From: Microvirga puerhi
GTDB taxonomy: Bacteria > Pseudomonadota > Alphaproteobacteria > Rhizobiales > Beijerinckiaceae
Direction: 5' to 3'
DNA length: 64,000 bases
Assembly (NCBI RefSeq): GCF_020089865.1
Contig: NZ_JAIRBM010000003.1
Coordinates: 124,001 to 188,000 of the forward strand
Positions within the stretch are counted from its first letter, which is position 1. The number at the start of each line of letters is the position of its first letter. A model generated the notes under the pieces. It was given only the letters and a program-made list of their open reading frames with translations, was not told where the DNA came from and did not search any database. This document shows, one piece after another, positions 1 through 8,288 of the stretch. The translations under genes and the position numbers were made by a program.

Positions 1-1
1 G

Positions 2-604
2 GCCTGGGGTGAAAAGCTCAGCCTGAGCGCGCCTGTCGAAGCGGAATGGCGCAGCGGCGATGTGAGCGGGTCCCTCGCCGATCTACCATCCCGCGATCTG
101 GTCACGCTGGCCTATGTGCTCGACGAGTTGGACGAGGCCGCACGAGGGCCGCTCATTGCGCGGCTCTGGGAACTGACCCGGGACACGCTTCTCGTGGTCG
201 AGCCGGGAACGCCTGCGGGCTGGGAGCGCATCCTGGCCGCGCGGGAGCGCCTGATCGCTGCCGGTGCGACGCTGCTTGCGCCCTGCACGCATGCCGCCGC
301 CTGTCCGCTCGTCCGGCCGGACTGGTGCCACTTCTCCCGCCGGGTCGCGCGCTCGCGCCTGCATCGGCAGGCCAAGGGAGCGGAGGTGCCGTGGGAGGAC
401 GAGAAATTCATTTATCTGGCGGCGTCGCGTTTTCCGGGCGACCGGCCGGCGGCCCGCGTCATCGCGCCGCCCCGGCTCGGCAGCGGCCAGGTCCGCCTGA
501 AGCTCTGCCTGAGCGACGGACAGGCGCAGGAAAGCCTTTTCACGAAACGCTCCGGTGCCGATTTCAAGCAGGCGCGGCGTGCCGAATGGGGCGATGCGCT
601 GTAA
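2..604 (+). CDS. Rsm22-family (putative rRNA methyltransferase-like) protein, C-terminal part
   Basis: The frame is open from the left edge, so the N-terminus is missing; about 200 residues are visible up to the TAA. The visible part includes LVTLAYVLDEL, a stretch naming the enzyme's acidic 'post-SAM' strand region, and VVEPGTPAGWE, both typical of the small-ribosomal-subunit Rsm22 family, followed by a Cys-containing segment (APCTHAAACPL, then WCHFSRRV) that in this family binds a metal or Fe-S centre. The family is SAM-methyltransferase-like and linked to the small ribosomal subunit; the actual activity is uncertain. The exporter gene begins 68 bases downstream on the same strand. The family call rests on recognised motifs, not on a search. 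Confidence 0.75.
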   Translation, partial: AWGEKLSLSAPVEAEWRSGDVSGSLADLPSRDLVTLAYVLDELDEAARGPLIARLWELTRDTLLVVEPGTPAGWERILAARERLIAAGATLLAPCTHAAACPLVRPDWCHFSRRVARSRLHRQAKGAEVPWEDEKFIYLAASRFPGDRPAARVIAPPRLGSGQVRLKLCLSDGQAQESLFTKRSGADFKQARRAEWGDAL

Positions 605-672
605 CACCTGTTTGCCGCCGACAGCGCCCCCGTGCTAACGCGACAGCCCGTTGGAATAAGAGTTTTGAGACG

Positions 673-2457
673 ATGGCTGGCAAGAACCTGCTCCTGCGCG
701 GCGATACGCTTCCCCTGATCCGCCGCCTGTGGCGCGACTGGATGCGGCCGCATGCCCGGACGCTGGCGTTGGTGCTCATCCTCGTGGCCCTCGTCTCGGG
801 AGCGACCGGCCTCTATCCGGTCCTGATCAAGGCGGCCTTCGACGCCTTCACGGCCAAGGACCAGACCGCGATCCTGCTGGCGCCGCTCTTCGTCATCGCG
901 GTCACTTCGGTGAAGGGCTTTTCGCTCCTCGCCCTCACGGTCCTGACCAACCGGGTGGTGACCAAGATTGAAGCCGACATGCAGACCGCTCTCTACGGCC
1001 ATATGATCGACGCCGACATCGCGCAAATCGGGCGCGAGAGCCCTGCGGCCCTGACCCAGCGCTTCACCACGGATTTCCTATTCATCAAGGAAGCACTGAC
1101 CCGCATCTCCACCGTGTTCCTGCGGGAGGTGACCACCATCATTGCGCTCATCGGCGCCATGCTGTGGATCGATCCGGTCCTCACCCTCGTCGCCGGCCTC
1201 ACCGTGCCGTTCATCGCTCATCCGATCGGCAAGATCGGTAAGAAGCTGCGCCGCGTCGCGATCTCCACCCAGGAACAGACGGGCCAGATGGCGAGCCTCA
1301 TCACCGAGAGCCTCGCCGGTACGCGCATCGCCAAGACCTACGAGCTCGAGGGCTATCTCAAGAGCAAGGCCGCCTTCACGTTCGACGAGGTGCGCAAGCT
1401 CAAGATGAAGGCTGCCAATGCCCGCGGCCGCCTCGATCCGCTGCTGGAGGCGGGCGGCGGCTTCGCTGTCGCGGCCGTGCTGGTGCTGATCGGCCAACGC
1501 ATCGTCTCGGGGGGCAGCACGGTCGGCGACTTCACCGGCTTCGTCAGCGCCTTGATCCTCGCCGCGCAGCCGATCCGGGCGCTGGGCAATCTCAACGCCA
1601 TCGTGCAGGAGGCAGCAGCGGCCCTCCAGCGCACCTTCGACGTGATGGACGACAAGCCAAAGATCAAGGATCGGCCGGGCGCCACGGCGCTCAAGGTCGC
1701 CGGCGGCGAGATCCGCTTCAAGGACCTCGGATTTTCCTACAATACCGAGCAGGTCGCGGTTCATCACGTGGATTTCACGGCCGAGGCTGGACGCACCACG
1801 GCGCTCGTCGGCCGTTCCGGGTCGGGCAAATCGACTCTCCTGTCCCTCGTGCCCCGGCTCTATGACGTCACCTCCGGAACCGTGCTGGTGGACGGGCAGG
1901 ATGTGCGCGACGTGACCCTTCATTCCTTGCGTGCAGCCATTGCGGTTGTGAGCCAGGAGGTGGTGCTCTTCGACGATACGGTGCGCACCAACATTGCCTT
2001 TGGCCGACCGGGCGCGACGGAGGACGAGATCATCGCAGCCGCCAAGGCGGCGGCGGCGCACGATTTCATCATGCGGATGCCTCAGGGCTACGACACCGTC
2101 GTCGGGCCCGGTGGCGGGCGACTCTCAGGTGGCGAGCGTCAGCGTGTGTCGCTGGCTCGGGCTTTCTTAAAGGATGCGCCGATCCTGCTTCTCGACGAGG
2201 CGACGAGCGCGCTCGATTCCGAGTCGGAACAGCTGGTGCAGGAGGCGATCCGCAAGCTGATGAAGGGCCGCACGACTCTGGTGATCGCGCACCGCCTGTC
2301 GACGGTGCGGGATGCGGACAGGATCGTGGTGATGGAAGCTGGGCGTGTGGCCGAGATGGGCTCCCACGAGGCGCTGATCACGACTGGCGGCACTTATGCC
2401 CGCCTGCATCGCCTCCAGCTGTCCGGCGAAGCGGAGCCCGCGAGCCCGGCAGCCTAG
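673..2457 (+). CDS. ABC exporter, fused membrane and ATPase domains (MsbA/multidrug type)
   Basis: A 594-residue half-transporter. The membrane domain occupies about residues 25-320 with six hydrophobic helices, and the ATPase domain follows. Walker A GRSGSGKST lies near residue 380, the signature LSGGERQR near 484, Walker [13 protein letters not shown] near 504, and the H-loop in IAHRLSTV. The length is normal for MsbA-like homodimers that flip lipids or export drugs across the inner membrane. The reading frame stays open upstream to position 46, but that part overlaps the Rsm22-like gene; the ATG at 673 leads directly into the expected N-terminus. The substrate cannot be read from sequence. 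The nearby lipid A genes make lipid export possible but do not prove it. Confidence 0.9.
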   Translation: MAGKNLLLRGDTLPLIRRLWRDWMRPHARTLALVLILVALVSGATGLYPVLIKAAFDAFTAKDQTAILLAPLFVIAVTSVKGFSLLALTVLTNRVVTKIEADMQTALYGHMIDADIAQIGRESPAALTQRFTTDFLFIKEALTRISTVFLREVTTIIALIGAMLWIDPVLTLVAGLTVPFIAHPIGKIGKKLRRVAISTQEQTGQMASLITESLAGTRIAKTYELEGYLKSKAAFTFDEVRKLKMKAANARGRLDPLLEAGGGFAVAAVLVLIGQRIVSGGSTVGDFTGFVSALILAAQPIRALGNLNAIVQEAAAALQRTFDVMDDKPKIKDRPGATALKVAGGEIRFKDLGFSYNTEQVAVHHVDFTAEAGRTTALVGRSGSGKSTLLSLVPRLYDVTSGTVLVDGQDVRDVTLHSLRAAIAVVSQEVVLFDDTVRTNIAFGRPGATEDEIIAAAKAAAAHDFIMRMPQGYDTVVGPGGGRLSGGERQRVSLARAFLKDAPILLLDEATSALDSESEQLVQEAIRKLMKGRTTLVIAHRLSTVRDADRIVVMEAGRVAEMGSHEALITTGGTYARLHRLQLSGEAEPASPAA

Positions 2458-2503
2458 AGCATTTTCAGGCGAAGTGGGAATCGGTTCGCCGTCCGAAAAT
2501 GCG
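2458..2503. repeat. Short palindromic intergenic repeat
   Basis: Directly after the exporter stop codon, GCATTTTC and GAAAATGC form inverted arms around an inner pair (GGCGAA / TTCGCC). This resembles the short palindromes common between genes in Rhizobiales. It could act as an mRNA 3' hairpin, but no T-run follows, so a terminator role is not supported. Confidence 0.6.
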
Positions 2504-2629
2504 GCAGATAAAGACTTTCACAGACGCTTCGCGATTTCGGGGAAACGCAACCGCCCCAGGTTTTCCGGTATATTATTACAATATTAAGGTGACCCTCTTA
2601 GGCTGGCTGTGCCTTCAAGGAGGAAATCC

Positions 2630-3154
2630 ATGCTTCGCTCCCTTCTCGCAGCCGCAGCGCTGATCTTCGCAACCTCGCTCGCCGGAACGACGGGCGCCGC
2701 CGCCCAGGGCCTCGTTCCCTGCGCGCCGGAGCACGGCTTCTGCCGCGTTCCCTATCCGACGCGCGTCATCTACGGCGTCCCTGGCCGTCAGGCGGTGATG
2801 GACGTCGCGGGACGCGGCATTCCCTGCTCCAACGAGGCCTTCGGCGATCCAGCGCCCGGAATTCCGAAGCGCTGCGCCTACATTGCCCGCGGCTATGGTG
2901 GAGGTTTCGAGGAACCGGCACCGCGTCCCCGTCGCGACTGGCACGGCTGGCGCGAAGCCACCTATAGCGAGCCGGCCTGGCGGACCTGTGCTGACGAGAA
3001 CGGCTTCTGCGGTTTCAGGGGGCAGAAGCGGGTCCGCTATGGCGCTCACGGCCGCTACGCCGAGGGCTTTTACCAGGGTGGGGTCGGCTGCAACAACGGC
3101 ACCTTCGGCGATCCGATGCCCGGCGTGCGCAAGCAGTGCCAAGTACTTGATTGA
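2630..3154 (+). CDS. Secreted Cys-rich protein with two tandem copies of one domain
   Basis: A 174-residue protein beginning with a clear signal peptide (about residues 1-26, ending AAAQG). The start is fixed by AAGGAGGA just upstream of the ATG at 2630. The mature part holds two related segments of about 50 residues: residues ~31-82, and ~122-172. Both follow the pattern C-x5-FC, V-x-YG-x2-GR, C-x-N-x2-FGDP-x-PG-x-x-K-x-C, giving four cysteines per copy, likely disulphide bonded in the periplasm or outside the cell. A Pro/Arg-rich linker separates them. I do not recognise an experimentally defined function. The gene stands alone between the exporter and the convergent phosphatase gene. Confidence 0.8.
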   Translation: MLRSLLAAAALIFATSLAGTTGAAAQGLVPCAPEHGFCRVPYPTRVIYGVPGRQAVMDVAGRGIPCSNEAFGDPAPGIPKRCAYIARGYGGGFEEPAPRPRRDWHGWREATYSEPAWRTCADENGFCGFRGQKRVRYGAHGRYAEGFYQGGVGCNNGTFGDPMPGVRKQCQVLD

Positions 3155-3223
3155 CCACGTGCTCGATTGATCAAGGGATCGATTGATTTGTGATCGAAGG
3201 ATCGGTGCGAGAGAGCTTCGTCC

Positions 3224-3946
3224 TCACTCGCGCCGCATGATCCGATCGACGAGCATGTTGGACCAGAAACCCGGGCGGAAATCGCGCTCGAGGGCCTCCG
3301 GATCGTAGCCCGTTTCGAGCCAGGTCAGGAACGGAATGCCCTTCGCCTCGCCATTTCTGCGATACTGTTCGAAGAAGGCATCGAGAATCCCGGTCTTGGA
3401 GAAGCGGAAATGGCCGTAGCGGGCCGAGAGTTGGCGCAGAGCCTCGTCGACGCTGCGCCCCTCATGGACGATGAGATAGAGCGCGGCCACGAAGCCCGCC
3501 CGATCGGCGCCCGACTTGCAGTGCAGGACGGCCGGATATTCTATCGTCTCGAAGAAATCCTTGGCGGTGAGAAGCGTCTCCCGGTCCGGTGCGCCGCGGG
3601 AGCGCACCACGAACTCGACGAGATTGATGCCGAGCCGTTCGCAGACGTCCTTCTGAAGCTGCCATGAGCCGTGCTCGCGCCCGCCGCGCAGGTTGACGAT
3701 GGTGCGCACACCCTCGTCCTTGAGGCGCGAGATCTGGTGCGGCGCCGGCTGCGCCGAGCGCCAGAGCCGCCCTGAGACCCGGTGCTTGTTGAGGTAGAGC
3801 AGACGGAAGACTCCGTGATCGACCAGAAGCATATTGGCCCAGGCGCGCACGCGCGCGAGACTGCCCTCCACGGGCTTGTCCCAGCGGGCGATCCGGGCCA
3901 TGCGGCGCGCATAGCGGGTCTCAGGCTTGAGGAACCTGTTGATCAC
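3224..3946 (-). CDS. Dual-specificity/tyrosine phosphatase-like protein (CX5R)
   Basis: A 240-residue protein with the phosphatase P-loop HCKSGADRAG: nucleophile Cys143 and Arg149. Upstream, WRSAQPAP and the IVNLRGG segment match the Siw14/DSP-like fold in which bacterial members often begin with a 'SaQP' motif. No signal peptide or membrane segment is obvious. It is divergent from acpXL with a gap of 270 bases. Substrates could be phosphotyrosine, phosphoinositide-like or lipid phosphates; the sequence does not decide. The position beside the lipid A genes makes an envelope substrate worth considering, but this is inference only. Confidence 0.8.
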   Translation of the reverse strand: MINRFLKPETRYARRMARIARWDKPVEGSLARVRAWANMLLVDHGVFRLLYLNKHRVSGRLWRSAQPAPHQISRLKDEGVRTIVNLRGGREHGSWQLQKDVCERLGINLVEFVVRSRGAPDRETLLTAKDFFETIEYPAVLHCKSGADRAGFVAALYLIVHEGRSVDEALRQLSARYGHFRFSKTGILDAFFEQYRRNGEAKGIPFLTWLETGYDPEALERDFRPGFWSNMLVDRIMRRE

Positions 3947-4216
3947 GGCGATCCAATGTTGCGGTTTCAGAGCGTCAGCCGACCCTGCGGTCAGGCCGCC
4001 TTATCGACGATCAGTCGCCATTAATCAATCATATGGCCGGAATGCCGTCCTCTCCCAGGCCTGAAGCCGATCCTATCTGTTGCCGCCCCGCGCCCCGTCG
4101 TGTAAGGGGTGCGTTTCGATACAACCCTCCTTGACGGATATGGCCGCCGAGTTCGGGCCTGAGACTGCCCGAAGGTCGCCTGCCGTCGAGACCAAGCACT
4201 TCAGGAGAGCGGCGTC

Positions 4217-4498
4217 ATGTCGTCCACCTTCGAGACCGTCGCCGGCATCATTTCCGAGACCGCCGACATCCCGCGCGATCAGATCACGCCGGAAAGCCAT
4301 GCCATTGACGATCTCGGCGTTGATTCGCTGGCGTTTCTGGACATCGCGTTTGCCATCGACAAGGCTTTCGGGATCAAGTTGCCTCTCGAGCAGTGGACGC
4401 AGGAGGTCAACGAGGGCAAGGCTCCGGCCGAGGAATACTTCGTCCTGAAGAACCTCGTGGCGCATATCGACGCGCTCGTCGCCGCCAAGACCGCCTAA
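4217..4498 (+). CDS. acpXL: Acyl carrier protein AcpXL for very-long-chain lipid A acyl chain
   Basis: A 93-residue acidic ACP. The phosphopantetheine attachment site is Ser37 in GVDSLAFLD. Compared with the housekeeping ACP it is longer and has an extra acidic insert after the second helix ([16 protein letters not shown]), as in rhizobial AcpXL, which carries the 27-hydroxyoctacosanoic acid chain during its synthesis and transfer to lipid A. AcpXL is the first gene of the known acpXL-fabZ-fabF2-fabF1-adh-lpxXL order, and the same order begins here, which makes the assignment firm. The 270-base gap upstream presumably carries the operon promoter, but I could not pick out a convincing one. Confidence 0.93.
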   Translation: MSSTFETVAGIISETADIPRDQITPESHAIDDLGVDSLAFLDIAFAIDKAFGIKLPLEQWTQEVNEGKAPAEEYFVLKNLVAHIDALVAAKTA

Positions 4499-4642
4499 AG
4501 ACACGCAACGAAAGCGTCCGTCGCGGACGCACGACCCGGCGGGCCGGCCGCGCAGCCGGCTCCAGACGATGGAGCAGCTTCGGCCGGAATGCCGTCCCTG
4601 CTTGGCCCGCCCGGGACGACAGGAGAATGGTTCGGATCGCGG

Positions 4643-5104
4643 ATGCGCCTCGAATATTTTGAAATGATCGATCGGGTGACGCGGCTCGACCGGGATGAGC
4701 GGCGAATCGAGGCCACCTCCACGGTGCCGACCGAAAGCCCCGTCTTCGAAGGCCACTTCCCGGGCCATCCCCTGGTACCGGGCGTCCTCCTGACCGAGAC
4801 CATGGCCCAGGCCTCCGGCTATCTCGTGCTCGGCCTGATGAACTTCACCCACATGCCGTTCCTGATGGCCGTCGACAAGGCGCGCTTTCGCACCTTCGTC
4901 GGGCCCGATACGGTGCTCACCGTCACGGCGCAGCTCGAGCATGAGGGTTCGGGCTATGCGGTGACGAAGGCGAAGATCCTGGCCGAGGGCAAGCCGATCT
5001 GCGATGCGGAGCTGCGCTTCCGGATCATGCCCTTCCCGGCCGGGATGGACGAGCTGATGCGGGCCCAGGCGCGCCGCATCAGCCTCTTGGCGGAGACAGC
5101 TTGA
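4643..5104 (+). CDS. fabZ: FabZ-like 3-hydroxyacyl-ACP dehydratase of the VLCFA cluster
   Basis: A 153-residue hotdog-fold dehydratase that removes water from 3-hydroxyacyl-AcpXL intermediates. The catalytic His38 lies in EGHFPGHPLVPG and the acidic partner Glu52 in LTETMAQASG. The start at 4643 gives the MRLEYFEMIDRV opening typical of this subfamily; an upstream in-frame start at 4589 would add an unconserved extension. The stop codon overlaps the fabF2 ATG by one base, implying translational coupling. Confidence 0.9.
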   Translation: MRLEYFEMIDRVTRLDRDERRIEATSTVPTESPVFEGHFPGHPLVPGVLLTETMAQASGYLVLGLMNFTHMPFLMAVDKARFRTFVGPDTVLTVTAQLEHEGSGYAVTKAKILAEGKPICDAELRFRIMPFPAGMDELMRAQARRISLLAETA

Positions 5105-6228
5105 TGCGCGACGTCGTGATTACCGGGATCGGGATCATCTCTGCGGCGGGAGAGGGAGTCGAGGCGCATCTGAACGCCCTCACGGCCGCTTCACCACGGG
5201 TCGATGCCGAAACATTCGCCCCCTATCTGGTCCATCCGGTCGCGACGCCCGACTACGACAAGCAGATCGCCAAGAAATCCGACCAGCGGCAGATGGAAGC
5301 CTGGCAGAAGCTCGGCTGCTATGCGGCGGGCCTCGCCCTCGACGCGGCCGGGGTGAAGGAGAATGCGGAGCTGAAAAGCCGCATGCACCTGATCGTGGCG
5401 GCAGGTGGCGGCGAGCGTGACTATGCGGTCGACGGGCAGATCCTCACGGGCCTGCGCAAGGCCGACAATCCCGGCGTGTTCCTGAACGAGCGTCTGATGG
5501 GCGACCTGCGCCCGACCTTGTTCCTCGCCCAACTTTCGAACCTGCTCGCCGGCAACATCGCCATCGTGCACGGCGTGACCGGAGCCTCCCGCACCTTCAT
5601 GGGTGAGGAATCGAGCGGTATCGATGCGATGCGCATCGCCCATTCGCGCATCGCCTCGGGCCAGAACGACATCTTCCTGGTCGGCGGGTCCTACAATGCC
5701 GAGCGGCCCGATGCGCTGCTGATCTACGCCATGGGCGGCTTTCTCTGGAAGAACGCCCATCGGCCGGTCTGGGAGCGTCCAGCGGAGGGCGGCGGCATGA
5801 TCCTGGGTTCCGGCGCCTGCTTCCTCGTGATGGAATCCCGCGAGCATGCCGAAGCGCGGGACGCAAAGCCTCTCGCCGCCATCGCCGGCATTGCCTCGGA
5901 CCGAACCCGGCGCGAGCCGGGGAGCGTCGCGAAAGCGGTCCGCTCGCAGATCGATCTGCTCGGGGCGAAGCCCGACGTGGTTCTCTCGGGCGCGACGGGC
6001 GTCAAGGGGCTGACCGAGGAGGAGCAGGGCGCTCTCCTGGACGCGCTTCCGAACGCCGCCATTCATGCGACGAGCGACGTGACCGGCCACCTCATGGAGG
6101 GCCTGGCTCCCGCGGGCGTGGCTCTCGCGGCCGCGCTCATCGCGCAAGAGCAATCCAACGAGGCGCTCGTCACCTCCGTCGGCCATTGGCGCGGCGAGGG
6201 TGCCGTGCGGCTCACCAAAGCCAACTGA
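5104..6228 (+). CDS. fabF2: FabF2: ketosynthase-like subunit lacking the catalytic Cys (KS-beta-like)
   Basis: A 374-residue beta-ketoacyl-ACP synthase homologue, one of the paired KAS genes of rhizobial very-long-chain fatty acid loci. The fold is recognisable (VITGIGIISAAGEG at the start, GGGMILGSGACFLVME later). Where FabF1 has TACSSG, this protein has GEESSG (Glu169 replaces Cys174). The first catalytic His (HGTST in FabF1) is replaced by a GATG segment. The GH of the last motif is kept (His329), but the Lys just before it is lost. It therefore probably does not condense by itself and likely pairs with FabF1. ATG 5104 overlaps the fabZ stop; a TTG at 5101 is a less likely start. Confidence 0.88.
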   Translation: MRDVVITGIGIISAAGEGVEAHLNALTAASPRVDAETFAPYLVHPVATPDYDKQIAKKSDQRQMEAWQKLGCYAAGLALDAAGVKENAELKSRMHLIVAAGGGERDYAVDGQILTGLRKADNPGVFLNERLMGDLRPTLFLAQLSNLLAGNIAIVHGVTGASRTFMGEESSGIDAMRIAHSRIASGQNDIFLVGGSYNAERPDALLIYAMGGFLWKNAHRPVWERPAEGGGMILGSGACFLVMESREHAEARDAKPLAAIAGIASDRTRREPGSVAKAVRSQIDLLGAKPDVVLSGATGVKGLTEEEQGALLDALPNAAIHATSDVTGHLMEGLAPAGVALAAALIAQEQSNEALVTSVGHWRGEGAVRLTKAN

Positions 6229-6240
6229 AGGGGGACCGGC

Positions 6241-7521
6241 ATGGCGCTTCGCGACAATCAGGGCCGCCCGCTCGTCGCCGTCACCGGCATGGGCGTGATG
6301 ACCTCCCTAGGCCAGGGCAAGGACGATACCTGGGCCGCGCTCACGGCGGGGAAGTCCGGCATCCGCCACATCTCCCGGTTCCCGATCGAGGGACTGCGCA
6401 CCAGCATTGCCGGGACCATCGACTTCGTCGAGGCGGACCCTTTCTGCGCGCCGGTGCTCTCGGAACATCTCGCCGTGCGGGCAGCCGAGGAGGCCGTCGG
6501 CCAATCGGGCCTGGGTGCGGGCGATTTTCCGGGTGCCCTGTTCATCGCGGTGCCGCCGGTCGAGATGGAATGGCCGCAGCGCGAAGCCCTCGCGGAAGCC
6601 TCCGGCCAGGATGGGGACATCACCTACCGCGATCTCCTGAAGGCCGCCGAGACCGGCCGGTTCAAATCCTGGCACGACCTGTTCATCTTCGGCACGGTGG
6701 CCGACCGCGTGGCCGACCGTTTCGGCGCCAAAGGCTCGCCGATCTCGCTCTCGACCGCCTGTTCCTCCGGCGCCACCGCGATCCAGCTCGGCGTCGAGGC
6801 GATCCGGCGTGGTGAGACGGATGCGGCCCTGTGCATCGGCACCGACGGCTCCGTAAATCCGGAATCCCTGATCCGCTTCTCGCTTCTCTCCGCGCTTTCG
6901 ACCCAAAACGAGAGCCCGGAAGGCGCGTCGAAGCCGTTCTCCAAGAACCGGGATGGCTTCGTCATGGGCGAGGGCGGCGCGGCCCTCGTCCTGGAGAACG
7001 CGGAGACCGCGAAAGCGCGCGGCGCGACCATCCTGGGCTATGTGCTCGGCTGCGGCGAGAAGGGTGACGGCTTCCACCGCACCCGTTCCTCGCCGGACGG
7101 CATGCCCGCCATCATGGCGATCCGCGAGGCTCTGTCGGATGCCGGTCTGGCGCCGGATGATATCGATTACATCAATGCCCACGGCACCTCGACGCCCGAG
7201 AACGACAAGATGGAGGCGATGAGCTGCACCGCCGTGTTCGGCGAGCGCATGGCGCGCCTGCCGATCTCGTCGAACAAGTCGATGATCGGTCATACGCTCA
7301 CCGCTGCCGGCGCCGTCGAAGCGGTGATGTCTCTCCTGACCCTCGCCAACGGGCGCATTCCGCCGACGATCAACTACAAGGTTCCGGATCCGACGATCCC
7401 CCTGGACGTGGTCCCGAACGAGGCGCGGGACGCCGATGTCCGCTACGTGCTGTCGAACTCCTTCGGGTTCGGCGGCCAGAACACCTGCCTCGTGTTCGGG
7501 GCTGAGCCGAAAGGGGCTTAA
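6241..7521 (+). CDS. fabF1: FabF1: beta-ketoacyl-ACP synthase II, catalytically complete
   Basis: A 426-residue KAS II enzyme that condenses malonyl-ACP with the growing acyl chain. The whole catalytic set is present: Cys174 (STACSSG), His314 (NAHGTSTPEND), Lys346 and His351 (SNKSMIGHTLTAAG), plus the C-terminal SNSFGFGGQN motif. It follows fabF2 by 12 bases with AAGGGGGA upstream of the ATG. In the established rhizobial pathway FabF1 and FabF2 elongate the C28 chain on AcpXL. Confidence 0.92.
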   Translation: MALRDNQGRPLVAVTGMGVMTSLGQGKDDTWAALTAGKSGIRHISRFPIEGLRTSIAGTIDFVEADPFCAPVLSEHLAVRAAEEAVGQSGLGAGDFPGALFIAVPPVEMEWPQREALAEASGQDGDITYRDLLKAAETGRFKSWHDLFIFGTVADRVADRFGAKGSPISLSTACSSGATAIQLGVEAIRRGETDAALCIGTDGSVNPESLIRFSLLSALSTQNESPEGASKPFSKNRDGFVMGEGGAALVLENAETAKARGATILGYVLGCGEKGDGFHRTRSSPDGMPAIMAIREALSDAGLAPDDIDYINAHGTSTPENDKMEAMSCTAVFGERMARLPISSNKSMIGHTLTAAGAVEAVMSLLTLANGRIPPTINYKVPDPTIPLDVVPNEARDADVRYVLSNSFGFGGQNTCLVFGAEPKGA

Positions 7522-7525
7522 AATC

Positions 7526-8272
7526 ATGGGCCGGATCTTCGTGACGGGCGGCGGCAAGGGCGTCGGCGCCGCCATCGTGCGGGCGCTGGTCGCGTCCGGC
7601 CACGACGTGGACTTCACCTATCGCTCCTCGACGGAAGCGGCCCTGGCGCTCGCCGACGAGCTGATGGCCGCCCATCCAGGCCGCACGGTGAAGGCCCATG
7701 CGCTCGATCTCACCCGCAAGGAAGCCATCGACGATTATTGCGCGAGCCTCGAATCCGAGACTTTCTTCGGCTTCGTGCACAATGCCGGCCAGCCCTACGA
7801 CGCGCTCGCCGCCATGATGCAGCAGGACAAGGCCGAAACGGCCATGCAGGTGAATTTCTGGTCCTTCACGCGGATCGCGAAATCGCTCATGCGCGGCATG
7901 ATCCGCGCCCGCGCCGGGCGCATGGTCGCCATCGGCTCGGTGGCGGCGCTCCAGGGCAATCCCGGCAACGCCGCGTACGCGGCATCCAAGGGCGCCCTGA
8001 TCTCCTATTGCCGCACGCTCGCCATCGAGACGGCGAAGCGCGGGCTCACGGTCAACGTGATCGCGCCGGGCTTCATCGATACGGACATGATGGCTCCTTA
8101 TGCAGCTTACCGCGAGAGCATGGAAAAGCAGATTCCTGCCGGCCGTTTCGCGAAGCCGGAGGAGATCGCCGGCGTCGCGGCTTTCCTGATGAGCGAGCCC
8201 GCCGCCTATGTGACCGGCGCCGTGCTGCCCATCGACGGCGGCCTGACATCGATGATCGGCATTCACCGCTGA
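7526..8272 (+). CDS. fabG: 3-oxoacyl-ACP reductase (FabG-like SDR)
   Basis: A 248-residue short-chain dehydrogenase. Cofactor loop TGGGKGVG (residues 7-14), catalytic Ser138, Tyr151 and Lys155 (YAASK), and the C-terminal GAVLPIDGG typical of FabG. It starts 4 bases after fabF1, so it is in the same operon and should reduce the 3-ketoacyl-AcpXL product to the hydroxy form that FabZ then dehydrates. The start at 7526 is preferred because the frame upstream overlaps fabF1. Together with FabZ and FabF1/2 this supplies all elongation steps but the enoyl reductase; the MDR gene at 10215 is a candidate for that or a related redox step. Confidence 0.85.
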   Translation: MGRIFVTGGGKGVGAAIVRALVASGHDVDFTYRSSTEAALALADELMAAHPGRTVKAHALDLTRKEAIDDYCASLESETFFGFVHNAGQPYDALAAMMQQDKAETAMQVNFWSFTRIAKSLMRGMIRARAGRMVAIGSVAALQGNPGNAAYAASKGALISYCRTLAIETAKRGLTVNVIAPGFIDTDMMAPYAAYRESMEKQIPAGRFAKPEEIAGVAAFLMSEPAAYVTGAVLPIDGGLTSMIGIHR

Positions 8273-8288
8273 TCGGCGGCGTCGCCGG

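Noticed and set aside
46-672. N-terminal extension of the ABC exporter frame
   Set aside because: It overlaps the better-supported Rsm22-like gene and adds no conserved sequence; the ATG at 673 fits the family.
1078-2061. Long open frame on the minus strand opposite the exporter gene
   Set aside because: It mirrors the codon pattern of the ABC exporter in a GC-rich genome, has no recognisable motif and sits entirely inside a well-supported gene.
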